Program-made: the position numbers and the translations under genes
Assembly (NCBI GenBank): GCA_023480885.1
Contig: JAMCWX010000022.1
Coordinates: forward strand, 1 to 63,373
Direction: 5' to 3'
Length of the DNA stretch: 63,373 bases
Source of the DNA: Chloroflexota bacterium
GTDB lineage: Bacteria > Chloroflexota > UBA6077 > FW602-bin22 > JACPRP01
Shown here: one piece after another, positions 1 to 8,076 of the stretch
How the letters are laid out: every line of letters starts with the position of its first letter
Numbering within the stretch: the first letter of the stretch is position 1
Notes under the pieces: model-generated
What the model was told of the DNA's origin: nothing
Databases searched by the model: none
The model's input: only the letters and a program-made list of their open reading frames with translations

Positions 1-2854
1 GGAAGATACGGGCTTGTTTCTCTTTTGGAATGCCCACGCCACAGTCCCTGACCGAAACGACCGCCTCACGCTCCTGAACGTTCACCGCCACGTCGACGTC
101 GCCACCCTGTGGCGAATATCTGATGGCGTTGTCGATCAAGTTGATCAGCACCTCCCCCAGGCGTTCCCTGTCGCCCTGGACGACCACTGGCTCGGCTTTG
201 ACCACGCGGATACGATGCTTAGTTGTCGTCAGCGCCATTCTGTCCACGACCCCCCTGACCAACTCGGGGAGGTCGATTCTCTCTACCACCAACTCGAGGC
301 GTCCAACTTGAAGCATTGAGATGTCCAGCAGGTCTTCTACAAGCGCATTGATCCGATCAGCGCCCCGGTCGATGGCGTCGAGCATCCTGCGGGACGGCTC
401 AGGAAGATCTTCATATGTCCGCAGGAGCACCTGGGCGTATCCTTTCATAATAGTCACTGGCGTCTTCAGCTCGTGGGCAGCAACAGAGATGAACTGGTCC
501 TTTAACCGGTCGAGCTCGGTCAGCTCAGTTACGTCCCGGACCACCCCGACCGCACCGACGATCTCTCCCCTCGCGTCTTTGATAGGCGCCGTGCTCGCTC
601 GGACGTAGATATCCTGCTGGGTTCGACGGTTATAGACTATCGCCTCCTCCGCCACGACGATTTCCCCCGCCAGCGCACGAGCGAGCGGCAGCTCTTCGCT
701 GGCGAATGGTCTTCCGTCTGGATGCCGCATCCGAACCAACGCGGAGAGATCTGCCAGCGCACGCTTGACCTCTTCAAGGCCGGCCAGCCCCAACATCTGC
801 ACAGCAGATTCATTGGCGAGGGTGACACGCCCCTCGACGTTGCAAACGAAGACGCCGTCAACCATATTATCGAGGACACCCTGAAGCTCGGCAGCCCGCC
901 CTTGAGCCACCTCCGCCCACTGCTCTATGTTCTCGAGCAGCCGCTCACGTTCCTCCTCGGCCTGCTTGCGTTCGATAGCCATAGCGAGGACGTTGGCGAT
1001 AGCCTGGAGAAAGTTAATGTCATCTCGGTTGAACGTCCGTCGTCTGGTGGTGTGCGCGCCCAGGACGCCAAACGGGCGGTCCCGTCCCGAAATGATGACG
1101 CTCACGCCGCTCACGACGCCGTGCTCGCGGAGCAGTGGTGGGCCGCTAAAGCGCGTTTCTGTGCGCAAGTCCTCGACGATAACTGGCTCGTGGGAAAGGA
1201 GGGTGTAGCCAGCCTGAGAATCGACCCCGGAACCCACTGTCGCGTGCCCCACATAACCTTCTTTCCAGCCCACACCCGCACGTAACAACAGCGCCTTGCC
1301 GTCGGGAAGGAGCTCCAGGACCTTGGCATATTCCACTTCGAGCGTCTTGGCGAGGAGGACGACTGCTTCATCCATCAAGCGGGAGAGGTCGATGCCGGCC
1401 AAAGCTGGTTGGCCCAGCTCGGCTATCGCTGCCTGCTGCCGCTCCCGCATTTGGAGTTCGTCCTTTGCCCGCTTGTGCTCGGCGATTTCGAGCCGCAAAT
1501 CTTCGTTGGCTTTGGCAAGCTCCGCGGTTCGTTCCTGAACCCGCGTTTCTAACTCAGCGTGAGCTTTTCGCAGCGCCTCTTCCATCTGCATACGCTCGGT
1601 AATGTCGAGACCAAACGAAATCGTCCCGGTAATCTTTCCTTGCTCTCGCAGCTCGCTGTTGCGCCACGAGATACACCGCTCCTCACCAGACTTCGTCAAG
1701 ATAGGATTGTCGAAAGTTCTTGGCAGCACGCCCCCCGCCATCGCCTCGGTAAACATTTCCCAGACGCCAGGATATCTGTCTCTTGGCACAAGCACTTCGA
1801 ACCAGTCCCTGCCAGAGAGCTCGTCTCTCGTGTAACCAGTGATCTCTTCGGCCGCATCGTTAAACACGCGAATGTTCCCGGCAGCGTCCAGCCCTATGAT
1901 CATTACGTTCGCCGTCTCGATGAGTTTCTCAGAGTACTCTTTTGCCTGCCGCAGCGCCTCCTGCGCTCGTATCTGCTCGGTCACATTCAGAAGCGAAAAC
2001 ACCAGCCCTCGAACTCGCCCAGCTTCATCCTTGGCTGGCGCCAAAGTCCAGTCCCAGTAGGTGACACCACGCCAGGGCTGGTCGGCGTACTCGAAAGGCT
2101 TGGCGTGGAACTCGACGGGTTGACCGGTGTCTCTCACCATCTCGAAGATAGCCTGGTTCTCCGGGTTGGGGAACAACTCGAAGTGGTTGCGGCCTACGAG
2201 CTCCTCCTTGGTGTGCCCCGAGTCCTGAGCGTAGGCCGAGTTGACCATAACGAAGTTGAATTCGGGATCGAGGTAGGCCAGTTGGGTGTGGGTGTTCTCG
2301 ATGATTGCCTGAAGCGTCCCCCGCTCCCTCTCCAGAGTTCTGGCCAACTCCTCTGCGCGCTTGCGGTGCTGCTCGACCTGCGCCAGCAGCCGCTCGCGCT
2401 CTTCCTCAGCGCGCTTGCGTTCCGTAATGTCGATAACGATTCCCTGGTAATGCGTTATCGTCCCCGTCGAGTCGCGGCGGACGAAGGTGCGGTCGTCAAG
2501 CCACCGCACCTCTCCATATCTGGTGAGTATGCGGTATTCTTGGGTGAACTCGGCGCGCCCTTCTCGCGAGTATCGGTTTACTTCATCGGCGACCCGTGCC
2601 AGGTCTTCGGCGTAGACAATATCAGCGTAGGGGATGCGTCCCGAAGTGAAGTCATCCGGCGAGTAGCCAAACTGCGCGATGTTATCTGAGACGAATTCGA
2701 CAGGCCAACCCTCGGCTGCGCGCCACAGGAAGACGACCGCAGGACTCCTGTTGATGATAGCCTCCAGCTCTCGCCGCTTTTCCAGCGCAACCCGTAGCTC
2801 TTCCTTCATCCGGCTGGGTCTTATGCTTTTCTCGTGGTGTCGATCCCCACTCAT
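1..2854 (-). CDS. Multi-PAS/GAF sensor histidine kinase (C-terminus cut by window edge)
   Basis: The minus-strand frame is open from the ATG at 2854 to the window edge, about 951 residues. An in-frame TAG lies four codons upstream of that ATG, so it is the first possible start. Reading in order: PAS (about 20-140), PAS (175-290), PAS (305-420), a coiled linker rich in Glu/Arg, GAF (475-630), PAS (650-770), then HisKA with the H-box SVAAHELKTPVTIMKGY (about 789) and HATPase_c with N-box NLIDNAIRYSP and G1 box DCGVGIP. Reading stops at the window edge in the F-box, so only the last part of the ATPase domain is missing. PAS ends such as DITERKRAEEE are typical. No membrane segment is seen, so it is probably cytosolic. 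The signal is unknown and no response regulator is visible on this side. Confidence 0.9.
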   Translation of the reverse strand, partial: MSGDRHHEKSIRPSRMKEELRVALEKRRELEAIINRSPAVVFLWRAAEGWPVEFVSDNIAQFGYSPDDFTSGRIPYADIVYAEDLARVADEVNRYSREGRAEFTQEYRILTRYGEVRWLDDRTFVRRDSTGTITHYQGIVIDITERKRAEEERERLLAQVEQHRKRAEELARTLERERGTLQAIIENTHTQLAYLDPEFNFVMVNSAYAQDSGHTKEELVGRNHFELFPNPENQAIFEMVRDTGQPVEFHAKPFEYADQPWRGVTYWDWTLAPAKDEAGRVRGLVFSLLNVTEQIRAQEALRQAKEYSEKLIETANVMIIGLDAAGNIRVFNDAAEEITGYTRDELSGRDWFEVLVPRDRYPGVWEMFTEAMAGGVLPRTFDNPILTKSGEERCISWRNSELREQGKITGTISFGLDITERMQMEEALRKAHAELETRVQERTAELAKANEDLRLEIAEHKRAKDELQMRERQQAAIAELGQPALAGIDLSRLMDEAVVLLAKTLEVEYAKVLELLPDGKALLLRAGVGWKEGYVGHATVGSGVDSQAGYTLLSHEPVIVEDLRTETRFSGPPLLREHGVVSGVSVIISGRDRPFGVLGAHTTRRRTFNRDDINFLQAIANVLAMAIERKQAEEERERLLENIEQWAEVAQGRAAELQGVLDNMVDGVFVCNVEGRVTLANESAVQMLGLAGLEEVKRALADLSALVRMRHPDGRPFASEELPLARALAGEIVVAEEAIVYNRRTQQDIYVRASTAPIKDARGEIVGAVGVVRDVTELTELDRLKDQFISVAAHELKTPVTIMKGYAQVLLRTYEDLPEPSRRMLDAIDRGADRINALVEDLLDISMLQVGRLELVVERIDLPELVRGVVDRMALTTTKHRIRVVKAEPVVVQGDRERLGEVLINLIDNAIRYSPQGGDVDVAVNVQEREAVVSVRDCGVGIPKEKQARIF

Positions 2855-2992
2855 ATCTTTGATCTACATCTACCGTCGCCCGTTGGCCGCTCGCCCGCAA
2901 AGCGGATCGGAAGATGCTTCCTTCCCCGATGAGTAACCCTAGGATTCACGTCGTTTCCTGCAAACGTGCAAACCCTCCTCAGAATACACTCA

Positions 2993-3022
2993 ATTATAGC
3001 ATCAAGTAGATCAGGCGCTCAA
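2993..3022 (-). promoter_or_regulatory. Promoter for the histidine kinase
   Basis: On the minus strand, TTGAGC at 3022-3017 and a perfect TATAAT at 2998-2993 are separated by 18 nt. A GAGGAGG stretch lies just downstream, around 2975-2981, but no long reading frame starts from it. The leader to the kinase ATG is about 130 nt. Confidence 0.5.
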
Positions 3023-3255
3023 TCGAGACGACTGCCTAAAGGTGGCCATTTCCCGTCCAGCAATGCGCCCCAACAGGCGTAATTGTGGCGTAGCGCAGCG
3101 ATTTGAGTCTGGCGCCGCGGTTCGCCGAAAGGCAAACTTCTTTCGGTCGGGGAAAAAGGGTGGCAAGATTGGCTCCTGGCAATAAGCGTGCAACCATAAG
3201 TCGGTCCGCTTGTTGCAAATGCACCTAAGCTATGATATATTGCGCTTAATTAGTG

Positions 3256-3299
3256 ACCAATGTAATCACATTGGTTGATAATCTTTACGCAGATATAAA
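3256..3299 (+). promoter_or_regulatory. Promoter with inverted-repeat operator upstream of the Rrf2 gene
   Basis: The repeat ACCAATGT-AATC-ACATTGGT (3256-3275) has perfect 8-bp arms. It overlaps a weak -35 (TTGGTT, 3271-3276), which is 17 nt from a TATAAA -10 at 3294-3299. Rrf2 regulators commonly bind dyads over their own promoters, so autoregulation is a reasonable inference. Confidence 0.55.
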
Positions 3300-3323
3300 G
3301 TCGCTTGAACCAGGGAGGATGCA

Positions 3324-3764
3324 GTGCAACTCAGCCGTCGTGCCGACTACGGCGTTCGCGCCATGATCGATGTTGCCAGTCGAAGGCAGGGGAAGAGAAC
3401 CACAATCGACGACATCTCCCGCCGACAGGCCGTGCCTGTCGGCTTTCTCAGGCGGATTATCGCCGCCCTCGCCGTAGGCGGGCTGCTGCAAACTCAGCGT
3501 GGTGAGGGAGGCGGCATAATTCTTGCTCGCCAAGCTGACGACATAACGCTCCTGGAAATACTGGAGGCGCTGGAAGGACCTATCGCCCTCAACCGTTGTA
3601 CCTTTAATCCTTCCCAGTGCCCACGGACAAGCCATTGCGCTGTGCACGAGGTTTGGGCCCGCCTTCAGCGGCAACTTACTGAAACAATGGGTGCCATTTC
3701 GCTGTCTGCTCTGGCAGAGCGACAGCGGCTCATCGACGATGCCAGCAAGATCGCGCCTGGCTAA
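3324..3764 (+). CDS. Rrf2-family transcriptional regulator with three-Cys Fe-S site
   Basis: A 146-residue protein opening with MQLSRRADYGVRAMIDVA, the usual Rrf2 start. The GTG at 3324 is chosen because AGGGAGG at 3312-3318 sits 5 nt before it. A winged helix-turn-helix fills the first 80 residues. C92, C99 and C105 (C-X6-C-X5-C) match the cluster-binding region of IscR/NsrR/RsrR-type members, so it probably senses iron-sulfur status, nitric oxide or redox state; which one cannot be told from sequence. It lies 135 bp upstream of the bd-like oxidase gene on the same strand and is the likely local regulator. The dyad at 3256-3275 is its candidate site. Confidence 0.88.
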   Translation: MQLSRRADYGVRAMIDVASRRQGKRTTIDDISRRQAVPVGFLRRIIAALAVGGLLQTQRGEGGGIILARQADDITLLEILEALEGPIALNRCTFNPSQCPRTSHCAVHEVWARLQRQLTETMGAISLSALAERQRLIDDASKIAPG

Positions 3765-3813
3765 ACGGAGTTACGCTTTTCCTGCCTGTGTTCTCTACAG
3801 GGCACAAATCGAA

Positions 3814-3832
3814 AGGAGGACTGCGTATGTAG
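3814..3832 (+). promoter_or_regulatory. Shine-Dalgarno followed by a minimal ATG-TAG reading frame
   Basis: AGGAGG (3814-3819) is followed after 7 nt by ATG (3827) and immediately by TAG (3830). It lies in the leader of the bd-like gene. The gene's own AGGAGG (3881-3886) is 13 nt from its ATG, an unusually long gap. The start-stop could be a decayed gene start or a ribosome-parking element. Confidence 0.35.
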
Positions 3833-3899
3833 GGATCACCCTGAGGTCGTGAGTCAATCTACAGAGATCCTATAGAAAAAAGGAGGTTCTACTAGAAAA

Positions 3900-5567
3900 A
3901 TGGCGCCTATCGAAGTACCTGTTTTGGGAAGGGCAGCGGCTATAGCGCTGTTTGCGCTGGTGCACGTGATGTTCGCTAATCTTGCTCTAGGTGGGCCCAT
4001 AATCGCTGTGGTCTCGGAGTGGATGGGGATGCAGACTGGCGACTCACGGTACGATCGTTTTGCTCACGCGTTGGGCAAGTTCAACGTAGTTGCGTTTAGC
4101 TTTGGGGCCACTCTTGGTGTTGCTCTGGTGGCCACCCTCATCGGCCTGTGGCCGACATTCTGGACCATCGGAGTAAACATCTTCTTCTATCCTCTGGTCC
4201 TGGAAGTAGTCATGTTCTTCCTGGAGGGCGGATTTCTCTACTATTGGGTCTATTCCTGGGATCGCTACGCCGATAACAAGGGCAAGCACATCTGGTTCGG
4301 AGTATTCCAGGTCATTTTCGGCACTGCGACGATGCTGATTATCAACGGCGTTGGCGCAGCTATGCTTACGCCGCCGGCAAACATCGCTTCACTGGGTGGT
4401 GGCAGCCTCGATAGCATTTTTCGCAATTTTGGGCCGCTATATTGGAATAACCCCACGTGGCTGCCCCTCTCACTTCATCGCTTTGTCGGGGCTATCTCCT
4501 TCACTGGTTTCTTGATCGCGATTGTCGCGGGCATATTCCGGTGGCGAAGCAGCACGTCCGAACGGAAAGCAATCTACAATTGGATGGCTGGCTGGGGGAT
4601 AAAGTTGGGACTGGCTCCCCTGGTATTGATGCCCGCTATCGGCTTCTTCTATGTCAAAGAGATCAGCGTTGCCGCGCCCATGGCCTTCGTCAACCTGATG
4701 ATGGGTCAAAGTCGCTGGGTGTTCAATCTGCAGGTTGTATTGTTGGGCATTCTCTTCTTCACGGGGAACCTGTACCTCACCCAGTCGCTTCGTTCTGCCA
4801 GCTTCAAGGTGGCTCCCAGAGCCAGTGCCGCAAATTGGCTGACCGTTGGCGCCGCCATCGGTTTTGTCGCCTCGGTAGCGTTGGCCCTGTGGGGCACATC
4901 TTCTGGCTTGCGAGGGCCGGCTGAGAACTGGGGGATAGTGGGACTGGTGCTTGTCACCTACATCGTGGCTTTTGGCCTCCTGCTCTCTCGCGGGAAAGAA
5001 GGCGTGGAGCAATTGACCCTTATGGGCAAAATCATTACTGCTCTCGTGGCCATTTGGGCTGTGGTCGTGATGCTCCCCTTTGCTCAGATGGGCCTGACTG
5101 CCTTCCCCCTTGGGCAGATGAGACCCTGGAGATATGCTGGCCTCGTCAGCATTTTCACCCTCACCGTGGCAAACATCGGACTATACTGGCGAGCCCAGCG
5201 TGAAGCGGAGCTCGAGCGCGAGCAAGCGTCGTCATCTGGTCTACCAGTGCTATCGGGTATCCTGGCGCTAGGCATAATGTTCGTCATGGGCTACGCCCGC
5301 GAGGCGGCAAGAGCCCCATACCTGGTCTACGAGCAAGTGAAGTCCATCGCCGAACCCTTTGAGAAGGTTTCGGTTACAGAGATTCCCTTGCCAGGTCTGG
5401 CCGCTGCTGCGCTCATCTTGGTGGGAATGGTGGTCTTCCTGGCTTTAGGTTGGCTGATCATCATAACCTCTCGCGCACCTTGGGAAGTGTTTCCATCGGA
5501 GGCCGCGCCTGCTCGCGCGACCGAGCCTGTTACGTCGAGCCTGGCAACGCTGGGCGAAAGGCAGTAA
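3900..5567 (+). CDS. Cytochrome bd-type oxidase subunit I-like membrane protein
   Basis: 555 residues with many hydrophobic helices, resembling CydA. Ligand-like positions line up with E. coli CydA in spacing: H22 (in LVHVMFANLALGG; E. coli H19), E102 and E109 in a helix (E. coli E99/E107) and H193 in SLHRFVGA (E. coli H186). A GQMRPW motif occurs where CydA has GRQPW. No CydB or CydX gene follows. The bd superfamily includes divergent subunit I families outside the classical quinol oxidases, and this protein probably belongs to one of them, so the electron donor is uncertain. Transcription with the upstream Rrf2 gene and the downstream stress-protein gene is plausible. Confidence 0.8.
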   Translation: MAPIEVPVLGRAAAIALFALVHVMFANLALGGPIIAVVSEWMGMQTGDSRYDRFAHALGKFNVVAFSFGATLGVALVATLIGLWPTFWTIGVNIFFYPLVLEVVMFFLEGGFLYYWVYSWDRYADNKGKHIWFGVFQVIFGTATMLIINGVGAAMLTPPANIASLGGGSLDSIFRNFGPLYWNNPTWLPLSLHRFVGAISFTGFLIAIVAGIFRWRSSTSERKAIYNWMAGWGIKLGLAPLVLMPAIGFFYVKEISVAAPMAFVNLMMGQSRWVFNLQVVLLGILFFTGNLYLTQSLRSASFKVAPRASAANWLTVGAAIGFVASVALALWGTSSGLRGPAENWGIVGLVLVTYIVAFGLLLSRGKEGVEQLTLMGKIITALVAIWAVVVMLPFAQMGLTAFPLGQMRPWRYAGLVSIFTLTVANIGLYWRAQREAELEREQASSSGLPVLSGILALGIMFVMGYAREAARAPYLVYEQVKSIAEPFEKVSVTEIPLPGLAAAALILVGMVVFLALGWLIIITSRAPWEVFPSEAAPARATEPVTSSLATLGERQ

Positions 5568-5732
5568 AACAGGAGGATGCCTCCTGTTTGGAAAGAGGGC
5601 TATGCGCACGACACACCTTAACGCGGCACATTATACCTGTTCCTTGCGCTACGAGCCGTCGTGGCAGGTGGGTCGAGGTGCGTAGCCCTCTGAGGCAATA
5701 GTCGGCGACCACTAGCACTGGAGGGACCATTA

Positions 5733-6923
5733 ATGTATAGACACATCCTCGTCGCCATCGATAATTCCGATTGCTCGAATCATGGCATCGACATGGGCGT
5801 TTCGCTGGCAAAGGAATTCGGCGCCAAGATCGTGGGCAATCATGTTTACGCCGCCAGGCTGCACGACATGCGCTTCCAGCAAATGGAATCCGGTCTGCCA
5901 GAGCAGTACCAGCGCGAGGACGAGCTGGAGAGACAGAGGCGGATCCACGATTCGCTTATCGGTAGGGGGCTTCAGCTCATCTCGGAGTCGTATCTGGCCC
6001 GTTTTCAAGAAAGGTGCCGACAGATGTCGGTTCAATACGAGGTTAAGATACCGGAGGGGCGTAACTACGAAGAACTGATCAAGGACGTACGGGCCAGCGA
6101 GTACGACCTGGCGATCATCGGCGCTTTCGGACTAGGTCGCGTTTCCCGCAGCCTCATCGGTAGCGTGTGCGAACGTGTCACACGCGGCGTTCGTAGCGAC
6201 GTGCTTATCGTCAAGGACTCCGCAGTGTTGGCAGGTTCCCGGCTGCTGGTGGCGATCGATGGTAGCTCCAGTTCCTTTGCGGCGCTGGATAAGGCGCTGG
6301 CGCTGAGCCGCGCTCTTGGCTGCCAGGTGGAGGCTGCTGCGGTCTACGACCCCTTCTTCCATAGCGTAGCTTTCGGCAGCATCGCGAAGGTGCTCTCGGA
6401 GGAAGCGGGGAAGGTCTTCCGCTTTCGTGAGCAAGAGAAATTGCACGACGAGATCATCGACAACGGATTGATGAAGCTCTATGCCGCTCACCTGGAGCGC
6501 GCCAGAGCCGTTGCTGCCGATCGAGGCATTGAGATCACAACCTCGCTCCTAGCTGGAAAGCCTTTTGCCAAGATTCTCGAGTTCCTGGAGGAGCGTTCTT
6601 TTGGTTTATTGCTTATAGGAAGATTTGGTCTGCACTATTGCGATGGCCTGGACATAGGCAGCACCGCCGAGAATCTCGTGAGGCTTGCCCCCACCAACGT
6701 GTTGGTGGTAGGGGGCGGGCAGTCCAGAGTGAACGATGTGGCGGCGGCGCCGGAGGCGAAGGGATTGCCCTGGACGCCAGAAGCGGAGGCAATGCTCCAG
6801 CGAGTTCCGCCCTTCGCACGGGGCATGGCTCGCCGAGCTATCGAAGAGTTGGCTCGAGAGAAGGGCTATTCGGCGGTAACGCCAGAGGCGGTTACCGAGG
6901 CCCGGCGGCGGATGGGGATGTAG
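5733..6923 (+). CDS. Tandem universal stress protein with C-terminal PCP_red-like domain
   Basis: 396 residues. The first UspA domain (about 1-150) starts YRHILVAIDNSD and ends with a G-X2-G-X9-GS ATP-binding motif (GAFGLGRVSRSLIGS). The second (about 160-330) starts LLVAIDGSS and carries GRFGLHYCDGLDIGS, the same motif, so both halves look ATP-binding. Residues about 342-396, starting LPWTPEAEAMLQRVPPFARG, resemble the PCP_red domain found at the C-terminus of the dark protochlorophyllide/nitrogenase-like BchB/ChlB subunit; here it cannot have that role. GGAGG precedes the ATG. It follows the bd-like oxidase by 165 bp and precedes a small orphan gene by 22 bp. It is presumably a cytosolic stress or redox sensor; its partner is unknown. 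Confidence 0.85.
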   Translation: MYRHILVAIDNSDCSNHGIDMGVSLAKEFGAKIVGNHVYAARLHDMRFQQMESGLPEQYQREDELERQRRIHDSLIGRGLQLISESYLARFQERCRQMSVQYEVKIPEGRNYEELIKDVRASEYDLAIIGAFGLGRVSRSLIGSVCERVTRGVRSDVLIVKDSAVLAGSRLLVAIDGSSSSFAALDKALALSRALGCQVEAAAVYDPFFHSVAFGSIAKVLSEEAGKVFRFREQEKLHDEIIDNGLMKLYAAHLERARAVAADRGIEITTSLLAGKPFAKILEFLEERSFGLLLIGRFGLHYCDGLDIGSTAENLVRLAPTNVLVVGGGQSRVNDVAAAPEAKGLPWTPEAEAMLQRVPPFARGMARRAIEELAREKGYSAVTPEAVTEARRRMGM

Positions 6924-6945
6924 GCCAGGCAGGGAGGTGACCATA

Positions 6946-7140
6946 ATGCAAGAGGCTAGCATGGTTGTCCTTAAGAAAGTGAAGCGTTTCGCCCCTGACT
7001 TCCACCAGCACATTGTCAAAGGGCAGGCGCAGGGCTCGATAGTGCAGAAAGGCGATCGCATGCTTGTATACGAAATACAGGAGACGGTGCCCGAGGGGCC
7101 AGTGTTGGTGACGGACAATACGCGGTTCGAGTTTTGCTAG
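6946..7140 (+). CDS. Small conserved-looking protein of unknown function
   Basis: A 64-residue protein starting MQEASMVVLKKVKRFAPDF. GGAGG at 6933-6937 is 8 nt before the ATG at 6946; an alternative GTG at 6937 overlaps the ribosome site and is less likely. The sequence has no membrane segment, alternates charged and hydrophobic stretches as a small beta protein would, and ends in Cys. I do not recognise the family. It sits between the stress-protein gene and the ABC ATPase gene, which starts 2 nt after its stop, so it is very likely cotranscribed with them. Confidence 0.65.
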   Translation: MQEASMVVLKKVKRFAPDFHQHIVKGQAQGSIVQKGDRMLVYEIQETVPEGPVLVTDNTRFEFC

Positions 7141-7142
7141 CT

Positions 7143-8072
7143 ATGTTGGTTATTGAGGCTGCGAACCTGTCCAAAGTTTACCCTTCACGGCGGGGCTTCT
7201 TCGGGACGAGCTTTGAGATAGAGCGCGGCGAAATCATTGGGTTCCTGGGGCCTAACGGCTCCGGCAAGTCCACCTTGCTCAAAGTGCTCGCAACCTGTCT
7301 TCGACCGACGTCAGGCGCTTTTCGCGTTCTCGGCCTGAACGGCCTGGTGCCAACCCCTGCCCTTCGCCAGAGGCTTGGCGTCCTCTTTGAGGGAGTGGCC
7401 CATTTCGGAGACCTTTCCGGATTTGATAACGCCTGGTTTTTCGCCATGTCCTATGGCCTGGAGCCCAGGCTTGCGGGGGCAAGACTAGAAGAACTCTTTC
7501 TATGGGCCGGCCTCAACGATTACAAAGACTCGCGTGTCAAGACTTACTCCTACGGCATGAAGCGCAAGTTGGCTCTGGTCGAGGCTCTGGCGCATCACCC
7601 TGACGTGCTACTCCTGGACGAGCCGTCTCTAGGCCTTGACTATGTTTCGACAGTAGCGTTGTACCAGAGACTGGCTGATCTAGCATCCACTGGTACCACC
7701 GTGGTGCTGGCCACTAACAACGTTTTTGAGGCCGAGAAGCTTTGCTCCAGGGTAGCTCTAATCGACCAGGGACGACTTGTGGCCCTGGATAGTCCGTTAA
7801 ACCTGTTGAAGACCCAGCAGGATTGTCAACACATAACTGTCACACTGGCGGAGCCGATAGCCCAGGATGTGCTTTCAGGAGTGCCGATGGTTCGTGGCGT
7901 TGTAGGCGCGGAGCAAAACACGCTTCAGATCGTCGTCTCCGACGCCGAGGCTGCCTTGCCAGAAGTGGTGACGGCGGTGGTGCAAGCGCGTGGACGGATC
8001 GTCAGTCTCAAGGTGAGCGAGCCCAACCTGGGCGACGTTTTTATTGCTATGACGGGAGCAAAGGTAAGCTAG
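7143..8072 (+). CDS. ABC transporter ATP-binding protein
   Basis: 309 residues from the ATG at 7143, 2 nt after the previous stop; an upstream TTG at 7134 is possible but would overlap. Walker A is GPNGSGKST, the signature region is SYGMKRK (a degenerate LSGGQ of the ABC-2/CcmA class) and Walker B is VLLLDEPSLGLD. The H-loop has Asn at position 192 (LATNNVFEAE) where these ATPases normally have His. The C-terminal 90 residues form the regulatory extension common in drug or lipid ABC-2 exporters. It pairs with the permease gene that begins 4 nt downstream. The substrate is unknown. Confidence 0.9.
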   Translation: MLVIEAANLSKVYPSRRGFFGTSFEIERGEIIGFLGPNGSGKSTLLKVLATCLRPTSGAFRVLGLNGLVPTPALRQRLGVLFEGVAHFGDLSGFDNAWFFAMSYGLEPRLAGARLEELFLWAGLNDYKDSRVKTYSYGMKRKLALVEALAHHPDVLLLDEPSLGLDYVSTVALYQRLADLASTGTTVVLATNNVFEAEKLCSRVALIDQGRLVALDSPLNLLKTQQDCQHITVTLAEPIAQDVLSGVPMVRGVVGAEQNTLQIVVSDAEAALPEVVTAVVQARGRIVSLKVSEPNLGDVFIAMTGAKVS

Positions 8073-8076
8073 ACAG

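Larger units (their letters stand above)
2855..3323. other. 469-bp divergent intergenic region
   Basis: This gap separates the divergent histidine kinase and Rrf2 genes. It holds the two promoters listed separately and the inverted repeat at 3256-3275. Short open frames between about 3010 and 3230 exist on both strands, but their composition is not protein-like and I recognise nothing in them. Confidence 0.6.

Noticed and set aside
722..1285. Plus-strand open frame of 187 codons
   Set aside because: Antisense to the GAF and PAS part of the kinase and without protein-like composition.
1559..2689. Long plus-strand open frame (376 codons) across the histidine kinase
   Set aside because: The minus strand in the same place reads as PAS and GAF domains with clear motifs; the plus frame is its shadow.
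3036..3224. Short open frames on both strands between the kinase and Rrf2 genes
   Set aside because: Composition is rich in Arg, Ser and Cys without a pattern, and no ribosome sites are present.
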